Source: Hydractinia symbiolongicarpus (Eukaryota > Cnidaria > Hydrozoa > Anthoathecata > Hydractiniidae). From it: a stretch of 64,000 nt of DNA. A program made the position numbers and the translations under genes. Positions 11,340-24,991 of this stretch are shown one piece after another. Under the pieces are notes generated by a model. It ran no database searches. It was given only the letters and a program-made list of their open reading frames with translations, and had not been told where the DNA came from. The stretch spans positions 20,006,001 through 20,070,000 of the forward strand of contig NC_079888.1 in NCBI RefSeq assembly GCF_029227915.1, written 5' to 3'. Position 1 is the first letter of the stretch. Each line of letters starts with the position of its first letter.

Positions 11340-14228
11340 AACTCAGCGATTACACTGGGCTCTGTGGTAGCGCTTCCTTTAAGAATTATGATAAAAAAAG
11401 TCATTTTTTTATTGTGGGACCAATCCTAGCCATTATCGCGCGTTGAGGAAATAGCGACAGTTTCAAAAACTACATTTCATTGTCTTTCTAACGGTGTCAG
11501 TCCGTTTGAGTTTCAACGGTTGTGTCATATATTCGTACCAACATGTATTTAGCGATATTTTTTTGATATTACTAGGTTGCATCGCTTTTAACAATGAAAC
11601 GATTGACTGTGGGACTTAATTGAACTAACTTTGGACTGTGACCTGATAAATGTGATAAATGAGACAATTGGACTCCAAGAAATAACATTCTTCCTAATTT
11701 GACGTGATTGCCGGAACTCAGCGATTACACTGGCCGCTGTGGTAGCGCTTCATTTAAGAGTTTAGATAAATAAGTCATTCTTTACTGTGGGACCAATCCT
11801 ATTCGTTATCGCGCGCTGAAGAAATAGCGACAGTTTCAAAAACTAAATTTCATTGAATTTCTAACGGTGTCAGTCCGTTTCAGTTACAACGGTTTGGTCA
11901 CGTATTCGCACCAACATTAGCGATATTTTTCTGATATTACTAGGTTGCATCGCTTTTAACTATGAAACGATTGACTGTGGGACTTAATTCAACTAACTTT
12001 GGACTCTGGCCTGATAAATGTGATAAATGAGACAATTATACACCAAGAAATAACATTCTTCTTAATTTGACATGATTGCCGAAACTCAGCGATTACACAG
12101 GGCTCTGTGGTAGCGCTTCATTTAAGAGTTTTGATAAATAAGTCATTTTTTACTGTGGGACCAATCCTATCCGTTATCGCGCGCTGAAGAAATAGCGACA
12201 GTTTCAAAAACTACATTTCATTGACTTTCTAACGGTGTCAGTCCGTTTGAGTTTCAACGGTTGTGTCACATATTCGTACCAACATGTATTTAGCGATATT
12301 TTTTTGATATTACTAGGTTGCATCGCTTTTAACAATGAAACGTTGACTGTGGGACTTAATTGAACTAACTTTGGACTATGACATGATAAATGTGATAAAT
12401 GAGACAATTGGACTCCAAGAAATAACATTCTTCTTAATTTGACGAGATTGCCGGAACTCAGCGATTACACTGGCCGCTGTGGTAGCGCTAAATTTAAGAG
12501 TTTAGATAAATAAGTCATTTTTTACTGTGGGACCAATCCTAGCCGTTATTGCGCGCTGAAGAAATAGCGACAGTTTCAAAAACTACATTTCATTGTCTTT
12601 CTAACGGTTTCAGTCCGTTTGAGTTTCAACGGTTGTGTCACATATTTGTACCAACATGTATTTAGCGATATTTTTTTGATATTACTAGGTTGCATCGCTT
12701 TTAACAATGAAACGTTGACTGTGGGACTTAATTGAACTAACTTTGGACTGTGACCTGATAAATGTGATAAATGAGACAATTGGACTCCAAGAAATAACAT
12801 TCTTCTTAATTTGTCGTGATTGCCGGAACTCAGCGATTACACTGGCCGCTGTGGTAGCGCTTCATTTAAGAGTTTAGATAAATAAGTCATTCTTTACTGT
12901 GGGACCAATCCTATCTGTTATCGCGCGCTGAAGAAATAGCGACAGTTTCAAAAACTAAATTTCATTGAATTTCTAACGGTGTCAGTCCGTTTCAGTTACA
13001 ACGGTTTGGTCACGTATTCGTACCAACATTAGCGATATTTTTCTGATATTACTAGGTTGCATCGCTTTTAACTATGAAACGATTGACTGTGGGACTTAAT
13101 TCAACTAACTTTGGACTCTGGCCTGATAAATGTGATTAATGAGACAATTGGACACCAAGAAATAACATTCTTCTTAATTTGACATGATTGCCGAAACTCA
13201 GCGATTACACAGGGCTCTGTGGTAGCGCTTCATTTAAGAATTAAGTTAAAAAGAGTCATTTTTTTATTGTGGGACCAATCCTAGACGTTATTGCGCGCTG
13301 AGGAAATAGCGACAGTTTCAAAAACTACATTTCATTGTCTTTCTTACGGTGTCAGTCCGTTTGAGTTTCAACGGTTGTGTCACATATTCGCACCAACATG
13401 TATTTAGCGATATTTTTTGATATTACTAGGTTGCATCGCTTTTAACAATCAAACGATTGACTGTGGGACTTAATTGAACTAACTTTGGACTGTGACCTGA
13501 TAAATGTGAAAAATGAGACAATTGGACTCCAAGAAATAACATTCTTCTTAATTTGACGTGATTGCCGGAACTCAGCGATTACACTGGCCGCTGTGGTAGC
13601 GCTTCATTTAAGAGTTTAGATAAATAAGTCATTTTTTACTGTGGGACCAATCCTATCCGTTATCGCGCGCTGAAGAAATAGCGACAGTTTCAAAAACTAC
13701 ATTTCATTGATGTCTAACGGTGTCAGTCCGTTTGAGTTTCAACGGTTGTGTCACATATTCGTGCCAACATGTATTTAGCGATATTTTTTTGATATTACTA
13801 GGTTGCATCGCTTTTAACAATGAAACGTTGACTGTGGGACTTAATTGAACTAACTTTAAACTATGACATGATAAATGTGATAAATGAGACAATTGGACTC
13901 CAAGAAATAACATTCTTCTTAATTTGACGAGACTGCCGGAACTCAGCGATTACACTGGCCGCTGTGGTAGCGCTAAATTTAAGAGTTTAGATAAATAAGT
14001 CATTTTTTACTGTGGGACCAATCCTAGCCGTTATTGCGCGCTGAAGAAATAGCGACAGTTTCAAAAACTACATTTCATTGTCTTTCTAACGGTGTCAGTC
14101 CGTTTGAGTTTCAACGGTTGTGTCACATATTCGTACCAACATGTATTGAGCGATATTTTTTTGATATTACTAGGTTGCATCGCTTTTAACAATGAAACGT
14201 TGACTGTGGGACTTAATTGAACTAACTT

Positions 14229-16688
14229 TGGACTATGACATGATAAATGTGATAAATGAGACAATTGGACTCCAAGAAATAACATTCTTCTTAATTTGAC
14301 GAGATTGCCGGAACTCAGCGATTACACTGGCCGCTGTGGTAGCGCTAAATTTAAGAGTTTAGATAAATAAGTCATTTTTTACTGTGGGACCAATCCTAGC
14401 CGTTATTGCGCGCTGAAGAAATAGCGACAGTTTCAAAAACTACATTTCATTGTCTTTCTAACGGTGTCAGTCCGTTTGAGTTTCAACGGTTGTGTCACAT
14501 ATTCGTACCAACATGTATTTAGCGATATTTTTTTGATATTACTAGGTTGCATCGCTTTTAACAATGAAACGTTGACTGTGGGACTTAATTGAACTAACTT
14601 TGGACTGTGACCTGATAAATGTGATAAATGAGACAATTGGACTCCAAGAAATAACATTCTTCTTAATTTGACGTGATTGCCGGAACTCAGCAATTACACT
14701 GGCCGCTGTGGTAGCGCTTCATTTAAGAGTTTAGATAAATAAGTCATTCTTTACTGTGGGACCAATCCTATCTGTTATCGCCCGCTGAAGAAATAGCGAC
14801 AGTTTCAAAAACTAAATTTCATTGAATTTCTAACGGTGTCAGTCCGTTTCAGTTACAACGGTTTGGTCACGTATTCGTACCAACATTAGCGATATTTTTT
14901 TGATATTACTAGGTTGCATCGCTTTTAACTATGAAACGATTGACTGTGGGACTTAAGTCAACTAACTTTGGACTGTGACCTGATAAATGTGAAAAATGAG
15001 ACAATTGGACTCCAAGAAATAACATTCTTCTTAATTTGACGTGATTGCCGGAACTCAGCGATTACACTGGCCGCTGTGGTAGCGCTTCATTTAAGAGTTT
15101 AGATAAATAAGTCATTTTTTACTGTGGGACCAATCCTATCCGTTATCGCGCGCTGAAGAAATAGCGACAGTTTCAAAAACTACATTTCATTGATGTCTAA
15201 CGGTGTCAGTCCGTTTGAGTTTCAACGGTTGTGTCACATATTCGTGCCAACATGTCTTTAGCGATATTTTTTTGATATTACTAGGTTGCATCGCTTTTAA
15301 CAATGAAACGTTGACTGTGGGACTTAATTGAACTAACTTTAAACTATGACATGATAAATGTGATAAATGAGACAATTGGACTCCAAGAAATAACATTCTT
15401 CTTAATTTGACGAGACTGCCGGAACTCAGCGATTACACTGGCCGCTGTGGTAGCGCGAAATTTAAGAGTTTAGATAAATAAGTCATTTTTTACTGTGGGA
15501 CCAATCCTAGCCGTTATTGCGCGCTGAAGAAATAGCGACAGTTTCAAAAACTACATTTCATTGTCTATCTAACGGTGTCAGTCCGTTTGAGTTTCAACGG
15601 TTGTGTCACATATTCGTACCAACATGTATTGAGCGATATTTTTTTGATATTACTAGGTTGCATCGCTTTTAACAATGAAACGTTGACTGTGGGACTTAAT
15701 TGAACTAACTTTGGACTGTGACCTGATAAATGTGATAAATGAGACAATTGGACTCCAAGAAATAACATTCTTCTTAATTTGACGTGATTGCCGGAACTCA
15801 GCGATTACACTGGCCGCTGTGGTAGCGCTTCATTTAAGAGTTTAGATAAATAAGTCATTCTTTACTGTGGGACCAATCCTATCTGTTATCGCGCGCTGAA
15901 GAAATAGCGACAGTTTCAAAAACTAAATTTCATTGAATTTCTAACGGTGTCAGTCCGTTTCAGTTACAACGGTTTGGTCACGTATTCGTACCAACATTAG
16001 CGATATTTTTCTGATATTACTAGGTTGCATCGCTTTTAACTATGAAACGATTGACTGTGGGACTTAATTCAACTAACTTTGGACTCTGGCCTGATAAATG
16101 TGATAAATGAGACAATTGGACACTAAGAAATAACATTCTTCTTAATTTGACATGATTGCCGAAACTCAGCGATTACACAGGGCTCTGTGGTAGCGCTTCA
16201 TTTAAGAGTTTAGATAAATAAGTCATTTTTTACTGTGGGACCAATCCTATCCGTTATCGCGCGCTGAAGAAATAGCGACAGTTTCAAAAACTGCATTTCA
16301 TTGTCTTTCTTACGGTGTCAGTCCGTTTGAGTTTCAACGGTTATGTCACATATTCGCACCAACATGTATTTAGCGATATTTTTTTGATATTACTAGGTTG
16401 CATCGCTTTTAACAATGAAACGTTGACTGTGGGACTTAATTGAACTAACTTTGGACTATGACATGATAAATGTGATAAATGAGACAATTGGACTCCAAGA
16501 AATAACATTCTTCTTAATTTGACGAGATTGCCGGAACTCAGCGATTACACTGGCCGCTGTGGTAGCGCTAAATTTAAGAGTTTAGATAAATAAGTCATTT
16601 TTTACTGTGGGACCAATCCTAGCCGTTATTGCGCGCTGAAGAAATAGCGACAGTTTCAAAAACTACATTTCATTGTCTTTCTAACGGT
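14229..16688. repeat. 5,942-bp-offset duplication, copy 1
   Basis: Monomer starts 14564, 14931, 15303, 15675, 16042 and 16415 recur at +5,942 (20506 to 22357). Shared rare words include GGACTTAAGTCAACTAAC at about 14,951 and 20,893 and CGCCCGCTGAAG. The right edge, near 16,688, is where CGGTTTCAG here is replaced by CGGTGTCAGTCCGTCTGAG in the other copy. Confidence 0.86.
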
Positions 16689-16786
16689 TTCAGTCCGTTT
16701 GAGTTTCAACGGTTGTGTCACATATTCGTGCCAACATGTCTTTAGCGATATTTTTTTGATATTACTAGGTTGCATCGCTTTTAACA
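15303..16786. repeat. 1,484-bp 4-monomer HOR, copy 1 (types c-d-a-b)
   Basis: Monomers of types c (TAAACTATGACATG), d (5-bp deletion), a (CTCTGGCCTG) and b (GGACTATGACATG), with lengths 372, 367, 373 and 372, recur at +1,484. The 13,448-14,930 stretch is a partial relative at offset 1,483. A further copy with the same order lies at 21245-22728. Confidence 0.9.
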
Positions 16787-18270
16787 ATGAAACGTTGACT
16801 GTGGGACTTAATTGAACTAACTTTAAACTATGACATGATAAATGTGATAAATGAGACAATTGGACTCCAAGAAATAACATTCTTCTTAATTTGACGAGAC
16901 TGCCGGAACTCAGCGATTACACTGGTCGCTGTGGTAGCGCTAAATTTAAGAGTTTACATAAATAAGTCATTTTTTACTGTGGGACCAATCCTAGCCGTTA
17001 TTGCGCGCTGAAGAAATAGCGACAGTTTCAAAAACTACATTTCATTGTCTTTCTAACGGTGTCAGTCCGTTTGAGTTTCAACGGTTGTGTCACATATTCG
17101 TACCAACATGTATTGAGCGATATTTTTTTGATATTACTAGGTTGCATCGCTTTTAACAATGAAACGTTGACTGTGGGACTTAATTGAACTAACTTTGGAC
17201 TGTGACCTGATAAATGTGATAAATGAGACAATTGGACTCCAAGAAATAACATTCTTCTTAATTTGACGTGATTGCCGGAACTCAGCGATTACACTGGCCG
17301 CTGTGGTAGCGCTTCATTTAAGAGTTTAGATGAATAAGTCATTCTTTACTGTGGGACCAATCCTATCTGTTATCGCGCGCTGAAGAAATAGCGACAGTTT
17401 CAAAAACTAAATTTCATTGAATTTCTAACGGTGTCAGTCCGTTTCAGTTACAACGGTTTGGTCACGTATTCGTACCAACATTAGCGATATTTTTCTGATA
17501 TTACTAGGTTGCATCGCTTTTAACTATGAAACGATTGACTGTGGGACTTAATTCAACTAACTTTGGACTCTGGCCTGATAAATGTGATAAATGAGACAAT
17601 TGGACACTAAGAAATAACATTCTTCTTAATTTGACATGATTGCCGAAACTCAGCGATTACACAGGGCTCTGTGGTAGCGCTTCATTTAAGAGTTTAGATA
17701 AATAAGTCATTTTTTACTGTGGGACCAATCCTATCCGTTATCGCGCGCTGAAGAAATAGCGACAGTTTCAAAAACTACATTTCATTGTCTTTCTTACGGT
17801 GTCAGTCCGTTTGAGTTTCAACGGTTATGTCACATATTCGCACCAACATGTATTTAGCGATATTTTTTTGATATTACTAGGTTGCATCGCTTTTAACAAT
17901 GAAACGTTGACTGTGGGACTTAATTGAACTAACTTTGGACTATGACATGATAAATGTGATAAATGAGACAATTGGACTCCAAGAAATAACATTCTTCTTA
18001 ATTTGACGAGATTGCCGGAACTCAGCGATTACACTGGCCGCTGTGGTAGCGCTAAATTTAAGAGTTTAGATAAATAAGTCATTTTTTACTGTGGGACCAA
18101 TCCTAGCCGTTATTGAGCGCTGAAGAAATAGCGACAGTTTCAAAAACTACATTTCATTGTCTTTCTAACGGTGTCAGTCCGTCTGAGTTTCAACGGTTGT
18201 GTCACATATTCGTACCAACATGTATTTAGCGATATTTTTTTGATATTACTAGGTTGCATCGCTTTTAACA
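16787..18270. repeat. 1,484-bp 4-monomer HOR, copy 2
   Basis: Adjacent tandem copy of 15303-16786 with the same c-d-a-b order. The pairing includes the rare CACTAAGAAATAAC word (about 16,120 and 17,605) and TTCTTACGGTGTC (about 16,311 and 17,795). Confidence 0.9.
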
Positions 18271-18377
18271 ATGAAACGTTGACTGTGGGACTTAATTGAA
18301 CTAACTTTGGACTGTGACCTGATAAATGTGATAAATGAGACAATTGGACTCCAAGAAATAACATTCTTCTTAATTTG

Positions 18378-20165
18378 ACATGATTGCCGAAACTCAGCGA
18401 TTACACAGGGCTCTGTGGTAGCGCTTCATTTAAGAATTATGATTAAAAAAGTCATTTTTTACTGTGGGACCAATCCTATCCGTTATCGCCCGCTGAAGAA
18501 ATAGCGACAGTTTCAAAAACTACATTTTATTGACTTTCTAACGGTGTCAGTCCCTTTCAGTTACAACGGTTTGGTCACAAATACGTACCAACATGTATTT
18601 AGCGATATTATTCTGATATTACTAAGTTGCGTCGCTTTTAACTATGAAACGATTGACTGTGGGACTTAATTGAACTAACTTTGGACTGTCTCTTGATAAA
18701 TGTGATAAAGGAGACAAATGGACTCCAAGAAATAACATTCTTGTTAACTTGACATGATTGCCGAAACTCAGCGATTACACTGGGTTCTGTGGTAGCGCTT
18801 CATTTAAGAATTAAGATAAAAAAAGTCATTTTTTATTGTGGAACCAATCCTAGGTGTTATGGCGCGCTAAAGAAAAAGCGACAGTTTCAAGAACTACATT
18901 TCATTGACTTTCTAACGGTGTCAGTCCGTTTGAGTTTCAAAGGTTGTGTCACATATTCGTACCAACATGTATTTAGCGATACTTTTTTGATATTACTAGG
19001 TTGCATCGCTTTTAGCAATGAAACGTTGACTGTGGGACTTAATTGAACTAACTTTGGGCTGTGACCTGATAAATGTGATAAATGAGACAATTGGACTCCA
19101 AGAAATAACATTCTTCTTAATTTGACGTGATTGCCGGAACTCAGCGATTACACTGGCTGCTGTGGTAGCGCTTCATTTAAGAGTTTAGATAAATAAGTCA
19201 TTCTTTACTGTGGGACCAATCCTATCTGTTATCGCGCGCTGAAGAAATAGCGACAGTTTCAAAAACTAAATTTCATTGAATTTCTAACGGTGTCAGTCCG
19301 TTTCAGTTACAACGGTTTGGTCACGTATTCGTACCAACATTAGCGATATTTTTCTGATATTACTAGGTTGCATCGCTTTTAACTATGAAACGATTGACTG
19401 TGGGACTTAATTCAACTAACTTTGGACTCTGGCCTGATAAATGTAATAAATGAGACAATTGGACACCAAGAAATAACATTCTTCTTAATTTGACATGATT
19501 GCCGAAACTCAGCGATTACACAGGGCTCTGTGGTAGCGCTTCATTTAAGAATTAAGTTAAAAAGAGTCATTTTTTTATTGTGGGACCAATCCTAGACGTT
19601 ATTGCGCGCTGAGGAAATAGCGACAGTTTCAAAAACTACCTTTCATTGTCTTTCTAACGGTGTCAGTCCGTTTGAGTTTCAACGGTTGTGTCACATATTC
19701 GCACCAACATGTATTTAGCGATATTTTTTTGATATTACTAGGTTGCATCGCTTTTAACAATGAAACGATTGACTGTGGGACTTAATTGAACTAACTTTGG
19801 ACTGTGACCTGATAAATGTGAAAAATGAGACAATTGGACTCCAAGAAATAACATTCTTCTTAATTTGACGTGATTGCCGGAACTCAGCGATTACACTGGC
19901 CGCTGTGGTAGCGCTTCATTTAAGAGTTTAGATAAATAAGTCATTTTTTACTGTGGGACCAATCCTATCCGTTATCGCGCGCTGAAGAAATAGCGACAGT
20001 TTCAAAAACTACATTTCATTGACTTTCTAACGGTGTCAGTCCCTTTCAGTTACAACGGTTTGGTCACAAATACGTACCAACATGTATTTAGCGATATTTT
20101 TCTAATATTGCTAGGTTGCGTTGCTTTTAACGATGAAACGATTGACTGTGGGTCTTAATTGAACC
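18378..20165. repeat. 4,826-bp-offset duplication, copy 1
   Basis: Monomer starts 18644, 19018, 19385 and 19760 recur at +4,826 (23470, 23844, 24211, 24586). Shared marks are TATTACTAAGTTGCGTCG, TTCAAAGGTTGTGTC, CGATACTTTTTTGATATT and TGTAATAAATGAG. Both edges are switches between subtypes inside a monomer. Confidence 0.86.
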
Positions 20166-20170
20166 AACTT

Positions 20171-22630
20171 TGGACTATGACATGATAAATGTGATAAATG
20201 AGACAATTGGACTCCAAGAAATAACATTCTTCTTAATTTGACGAGATTGCCGGAACTCAGCGATTACACTGGCCGCTGTGGTAGCGCTAAATTTAAGAGT
20301 TTAGATAAATAAGTCAATTTTTACTGTGGGACCAATCCTAGCCGTTATTGCGCGCTGAAGAAATAGCGACAGTTTCAAAAACTACATTTCATTGTCTTTC
20401 TAACGGTGTCAGTCCGTTTGAGTTTCAACGGTTGTGTCACATATTCGTACCAACATGTATTTAGCGATATTTTTTTGATATTACTAGGTTGCATCGCTTT
20501 TAACAATGAAACGTTGACTGTGGGACTTAATTGAACTAACTTTGGACTGTGACCTGATAAATGTGATAAATGAGACAATTGGACTCCAAGAAATAACATT
20601 CTTCTTAATTTGACGTGATTGCCGGAACTCAGCAATTACACTGGCCGCTGTGGTAGCGCTTCATTTAAGAGTTTAGATAAATAAGTCATTCTTTACTGTG
20701 GGACCAATCCTATCTGTTATCGCCCGCTGAAGAAATAGCGACAGTTTCAAAAACTAAATTTCATTGAATTTCTAACGGTGTCAGTCCGTTTCAGTTACAA
20801 CGGTTTGGTCACGTATTCGTACCAACATTAGCGATATTTTTTTGATATTACTAGGTTGCATCGCTTTTAACTATGAAACGATTGACTGTGGGACTTAAGT
20901 CAACTAACTTTGGACTGTGACCTGATAAATGTGAAAAATGAGACAATTGGACTCCAAGAAATAACATTCTTCTTAATTTGACGTGGTTGCCGGAACTCAG
21001 CGATTACACTGGCCGCTGTGGTAGCGCTTCATTTAAGAGTTTAGATAAATAAGTCATTTTTTACTGTGGGACCAATCCTATCCGTTATCGCGCGCTGAAG
21101 AAATAGCGACAGTTTCAAAAACTACATTTCATTGATGTCTAACGGTGTCAGTCCGTTTGAGTTTCAACGGTTGTGTCACATATTCGTGCCAACATGTCTT
21201 TAGCGATATTTTTTTGATATTACTAGGTTGCATCGCTTTTAACAATGAAACGTTGACTGTGGGACTTAATTGAACTAACTTTAAACTATGACATGATAAA
21301 TGTGATAAATGAGACAATTGGACTCCAAGAAATAACATTCTCCTTAATTTGACGAGACTGCCGGAACTCAGCGATTACACTGGCCGCTGTGGTAGCGCTA
21401 AATTTAAGAGTTTAGATAAATAAGTCATTTTTTACTGTGGGACCAATCCTAGCCGTTATTGCGCGCTGAAGAAATAGCGACAGTTTCAAAAATTACATTT
21501 CATTGTCTTTCTAACGGTGTCAGTCCGTTTGAGTTTCAACGGTTGTGTCACATATTCGTACCAACATGTATTGAGCGATATTTTTTTGATATTACTAGGT
21601 TGCATCGCTTTTAACAATGAAACGTTGACTGTGGGACTTAATTGAACTAACTTTGGACTGTGACCTGATAAATGTGATAAATGAGACAATTGGACTCCAA
21701 GAAATAACATTCTTCTTAATTTGACGTGATTGCCGGAACTCAGCGATTACACTGGCCGCTGTGGTAGCGCTTCATTTAAGAGTTTAGATAAATAAGTCAT
21801 TCTTTACTGTGGGACCAATCCTATCTGTTATCGCGCGCTGAAGAAATAGCGACAGTTTCAAAAACTAAATTTCATTGAATTTCTAACGGTGTCAGTCCGT
21901 TTCAGTTACAACGGTTTGGTCACGTATTCGTACCAACATTAGCGATATTTTTCTGATATTACTAGGTTGCATCGCTTTTAACTATGAAACGATTGACTGT
22001 GGGACTTAATTCAACTAACTTTGGACTCTGGCCTGATAAATGTGATAAATGAGACAATTGGACACTAAGAAATAACATTCTTCTTAATTTGACATGATTG
22101 CCGAAACTCAGCGATTACACAGGGCTCTGTGGTAGCGCTTCATTTAAGAGTTTAGATAAATAAGTCATTTTTTACTGTGGGACCAATCCTATCCGTTATC
22201 GCGCGCTGAAGAAATAGCGACAGTTTCAAAAACTACATTTCATTGTCTTTCTTACGGTGTCAGTCCGTTTGAGTTTCAACGGTTATGTCACATATTCGCA
22301 CCAACATGTATTTAGCGATATTTTTTTGATATTACTAGGTTGCATCGCTTTTAACAATGAAACGTTGACTGTGGGACTTAATTGAACTAACTTTGGACTA
22401 TGACATGATAAATGTGATAAATGAGACAATTGGACTCCAAGAAATAACATTCTTCTTAATTTGACGAGATTGCCGGAACTCAGCGATTACACTGGCCGCT
22501 GTGGTAGCGCTAAATTTAAGAGTTTAGATAAATAAGTTATTTTTTACTGTGGGACCAATCCTAGCCGTTATTGCGCGCTGAAGAAATAGCGACAGTTTCA
22601 AAAACTACATTTCATTGTCTTTCTAACGGT
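20171..22630. repeat. 5,942-bp-offset duplication, copy 2
   Basis: Counterpart of 14229-16688, sixteen monomers downstream. It joins on the left to the GTGGGTCTTAATTGAACC monomer at 20,133, making a hybrid monomer, and on the right to sequence matching 18,172-18,370 at offset 4,458 (the GTCCGTCTGAG word). This segment is therefore a mosaic of two upstream sources. Confidence 0.84.
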
Positions 22631-23203
22631 GTCAGTCCGTCTGAGTTTCAACGGTTGTGTCACATATTCGTACCAACATGTATTTAGCGATATTTTTTTG
22701 ATATTACTAGTTTGCATCGCTTTTAACAATGAAACGTTGACTGTGGGACTTAATTGAACTAACTTTGGACTGTGACCTGATAAATGTGATAAATGAGACA
22801 ATTGGACTCCAAGAAATAACATTCTTCTTAATTTGACGTGATTGCCGGAACTCAGCGATTACACTGGCCGCTGTGGTAGCGCTTCATTTAAGAGTTTAGA
22901 TAAATAAGTCATTCTTTACTGTGGGACCAATTCTATCTGTTATCGCCCGCTGAAGAAATAGCGACAGTTTCAAAAACTAAATTTCATTGAATTTCTAACG
23001 GTGTCAGTCCGTTTCAGTTACAACGGTTTGGTCACGTATTCGTACCAACATTAGCGATATTTTTTTGATATTACTAGGTTGCATCGCTTTTAACTATGAA
23101 ACGATTGACTGTGGGACTTAAGTCAACTAACTTTGGACTCTGGCCTGATAAATGTGATAAATGAGGCAATTGGACACCAAGAAATAACATTCTTCTTAAT
23201 TTG

Positions 23204-24991
23204 ACATGATTGCCAAAACTCAGCGATTACACAGGGCTCTGTGGTAGCGCTTCATTTAAGAATTATGATTAAAAAAGTCATTTTTTACTGTGGGACCAAT
23301 CCTATCCGTTATCGCCCGCTGAAGAAATAGCGACAGTTTCAAAAACTACATTTTATTGACTTTCTAACGGTGTCAGTCCCTTTCAGTTACAACGGTTTGG
23401 TCACAAATACGTACCAACATGTATTTAGCGATATTATTCTGATATTACTAAGTTGCGTCGCTTTTAACTATGAAACGATTGACTGTGGGACTTAATTGAA
23501 CTAACTTTGGACTGTCTCTTGATAAATGTGATAAAGGAGACAAATGGACTCCAAGAAATAACATTCTTGTTAACTTGACATGATTGCCGAAACTCAGCGA
23601 TTACACTGGGTTCTGTGGTAGCGCTTCATTTAAGAATTAAGATAAAAAAAGCCATTTTTTATTGTGGAACCAATCCTAGGCGTTATGGCGCGCTAAAGAA
23701 AAAGCGACAGTTTTAAGAACTACATTTCATTGACTTTCTAACGGTGTCAGTCCGTTTGAGTTTCAAAGGTTGTGTCACATATTCGTACCAACATGTATTT
23801 AGCGATACTTTTTTGATATTACTAGGTTGCATCGCTTTTAGCAATGAAACGTTGACTGTGGGACTTAATTGAACTAACTTTGGGCTGTGACCTGATAAAT
23901 GTGATAAATGAGACAATTGGACTCCAAGAAATAACATTCTTCTTAATTTGACGTGATTGCCGGAACTCAGCGATTACACTGGCTGCTGTGGTAGCGCTTC
24001 ATTTAAGAGTTTAGATAAATAAGTCATTCTTTACTGTGGGACCAATCCTATCTGTTATCGCGCGCTGAAGAAATAGCGACAGTTTCAAAAACTAAATTTC
24101 ATTGAATTTCTAACGGTGTCAGTCCGTTTCAGTTACAACGGTTTGGTCACGTATTCGTACCAACATTAGCGATATTTTTCTGATATTACTAGGTTGCATC
24201 GCCTTTAACTATGAAACGATTGACTGTGGGACTTAATTCAACTAACTTTGGACTCTGGCCTGATAAATGTAATAAATGAGACAATTGGACACCAAGAAAT
24301 AACATTCTTCTTAATTTGACATGATTGCCGAAACTCAGCGATTACACAGGGCTCTGTGGTAGCGCTTCATTTAAGAATTAAGTTAAAAAGAGTCATTTTT
24401 TTATTGTGGGACCAATCCTAGACGTTATTGCGCGCTGAGGAAATAGCGACAGTTTCAAAAACTACATTTCATTGTCTTTCTAACGGTGTCAGTCCGTTTG
24501 AGTTTCAACGGTTGTGTCACATATTCGCACCAACATGTATTTAGCGATATTTTTTTGATATTACTAGGTTGCATCGCTTTTAACAATGAAACGATTGACT
24601 GTGGGACTTAATTGAACTAACTTTGGACTGTGACCTGATAAATGTGAAAAATGAGACAATTGGACTCCAAGAAATAACATTCTTCTTAATTTGACGTGAT
24701 TGCCGGAACTCAGCGATTACACTGGCCGCTGTGGTAGCGCTTCATTTAAGAGTTTAGATAAATAAGTCATTTTTTACTGTGGGACCAATCCTATCCGTTA
24801 TCGCGCGCTGAAGAAATAGCGACAGTTTCAAAAACTACATTTCATTGACTTTCTAACGGTGTCAGTCCCTTTCAGTTACAACGGGTTGGTCACAAATACG
24901 TACCAACATGTATTTAGCGATATTTTTCTAATATTGCTAGGTTGCGTTGCTTTTAACGATGAAACGATTGACTGTGGGTCTTAATTGAACT
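23204..24991. repeat. 4,826-bp-offset duplication, copy 2
   Basis: Counterpart of 18378-20165, thirteen monomers downstream. After about 24,998 this copy continues into the CTGTCTCCTG subtype, whereas copy 1 continues into GGACTATGACATG. Confidence 0.85.

Larger units (their letters stand above)
1..11593. repeat. Array domain I: monomers 1-31, full-length class only
   Basis: Monomer starts: 1, 374, 747, 1122, 1498, 1871, 2245, 2617, 2992, 3368, 3741, 4115, 4487, 4862, 5236, 5611, 5984, 6357, 6731, 7105, 7479, 7851, 8226, 8600, 8975, 9348, 9723, 10098, 10471, 10845, 11219. All are 372-376 bp and none carries the 5-bp deletion that marks domain II. Common subtypes are those with GAGCTAAC after the start motif, those with CTGTCTCCTG or CTGCCTCTTG, and those with AAAAATGAGAC. 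The domain is explained by a 5-monomer HOR (1,870 bp) followed by two spaced repeats at offsets 3,364 and 4,114 bp. Monomer 1 is unusual, resembling the domain II deletion class in its middle but lacking the deletion. Confidence 0.9.

Noticed and set aside
12271-12290. CENP-B box-like word in TATTCGTACCAACATG
   Set aside because: It has TTCG and an A at the right spacing but lacks the CGGG needed for the essential core of the box, so I do not call it.
12290-12335. Hairpin between TTTAGCGAT and GCATCGCTTTT in each monomer
   Set aside because: The stem is only 6 bp (AGCGAT/ATCGCT) with a loop of nearly 30 bases, too weak to call as a structure on its own.
12204-12428. Recurring minus-strand ORF of about 67-86 codons (over 30 copies across the window, this one being typical)
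   Set aside because: It spans the monomer boundary and is open only in monomers that combine ACGTTGACTG with the GAGTTTCAACGG subtype before it. Most of the 171 monomers lack it. Frame-breaking indels are tolerated (for example TTGATGTCTAACGG at 13,709 and 15,192 changes the end), changes hit amino acids freely, and there is no domain, signal or gene context. It is a by-product of the repeat.
18789-19046. Plus-strand 85-codon ORF, repeated at 40,584-40,841
   Set aside because: It overlaps the minus-strand frame within ordinary monomer sequence. Its second appearance is explained by a 21,795-bp offset (4,826 + 16,969) between duplicated segments, not by independent conservation.
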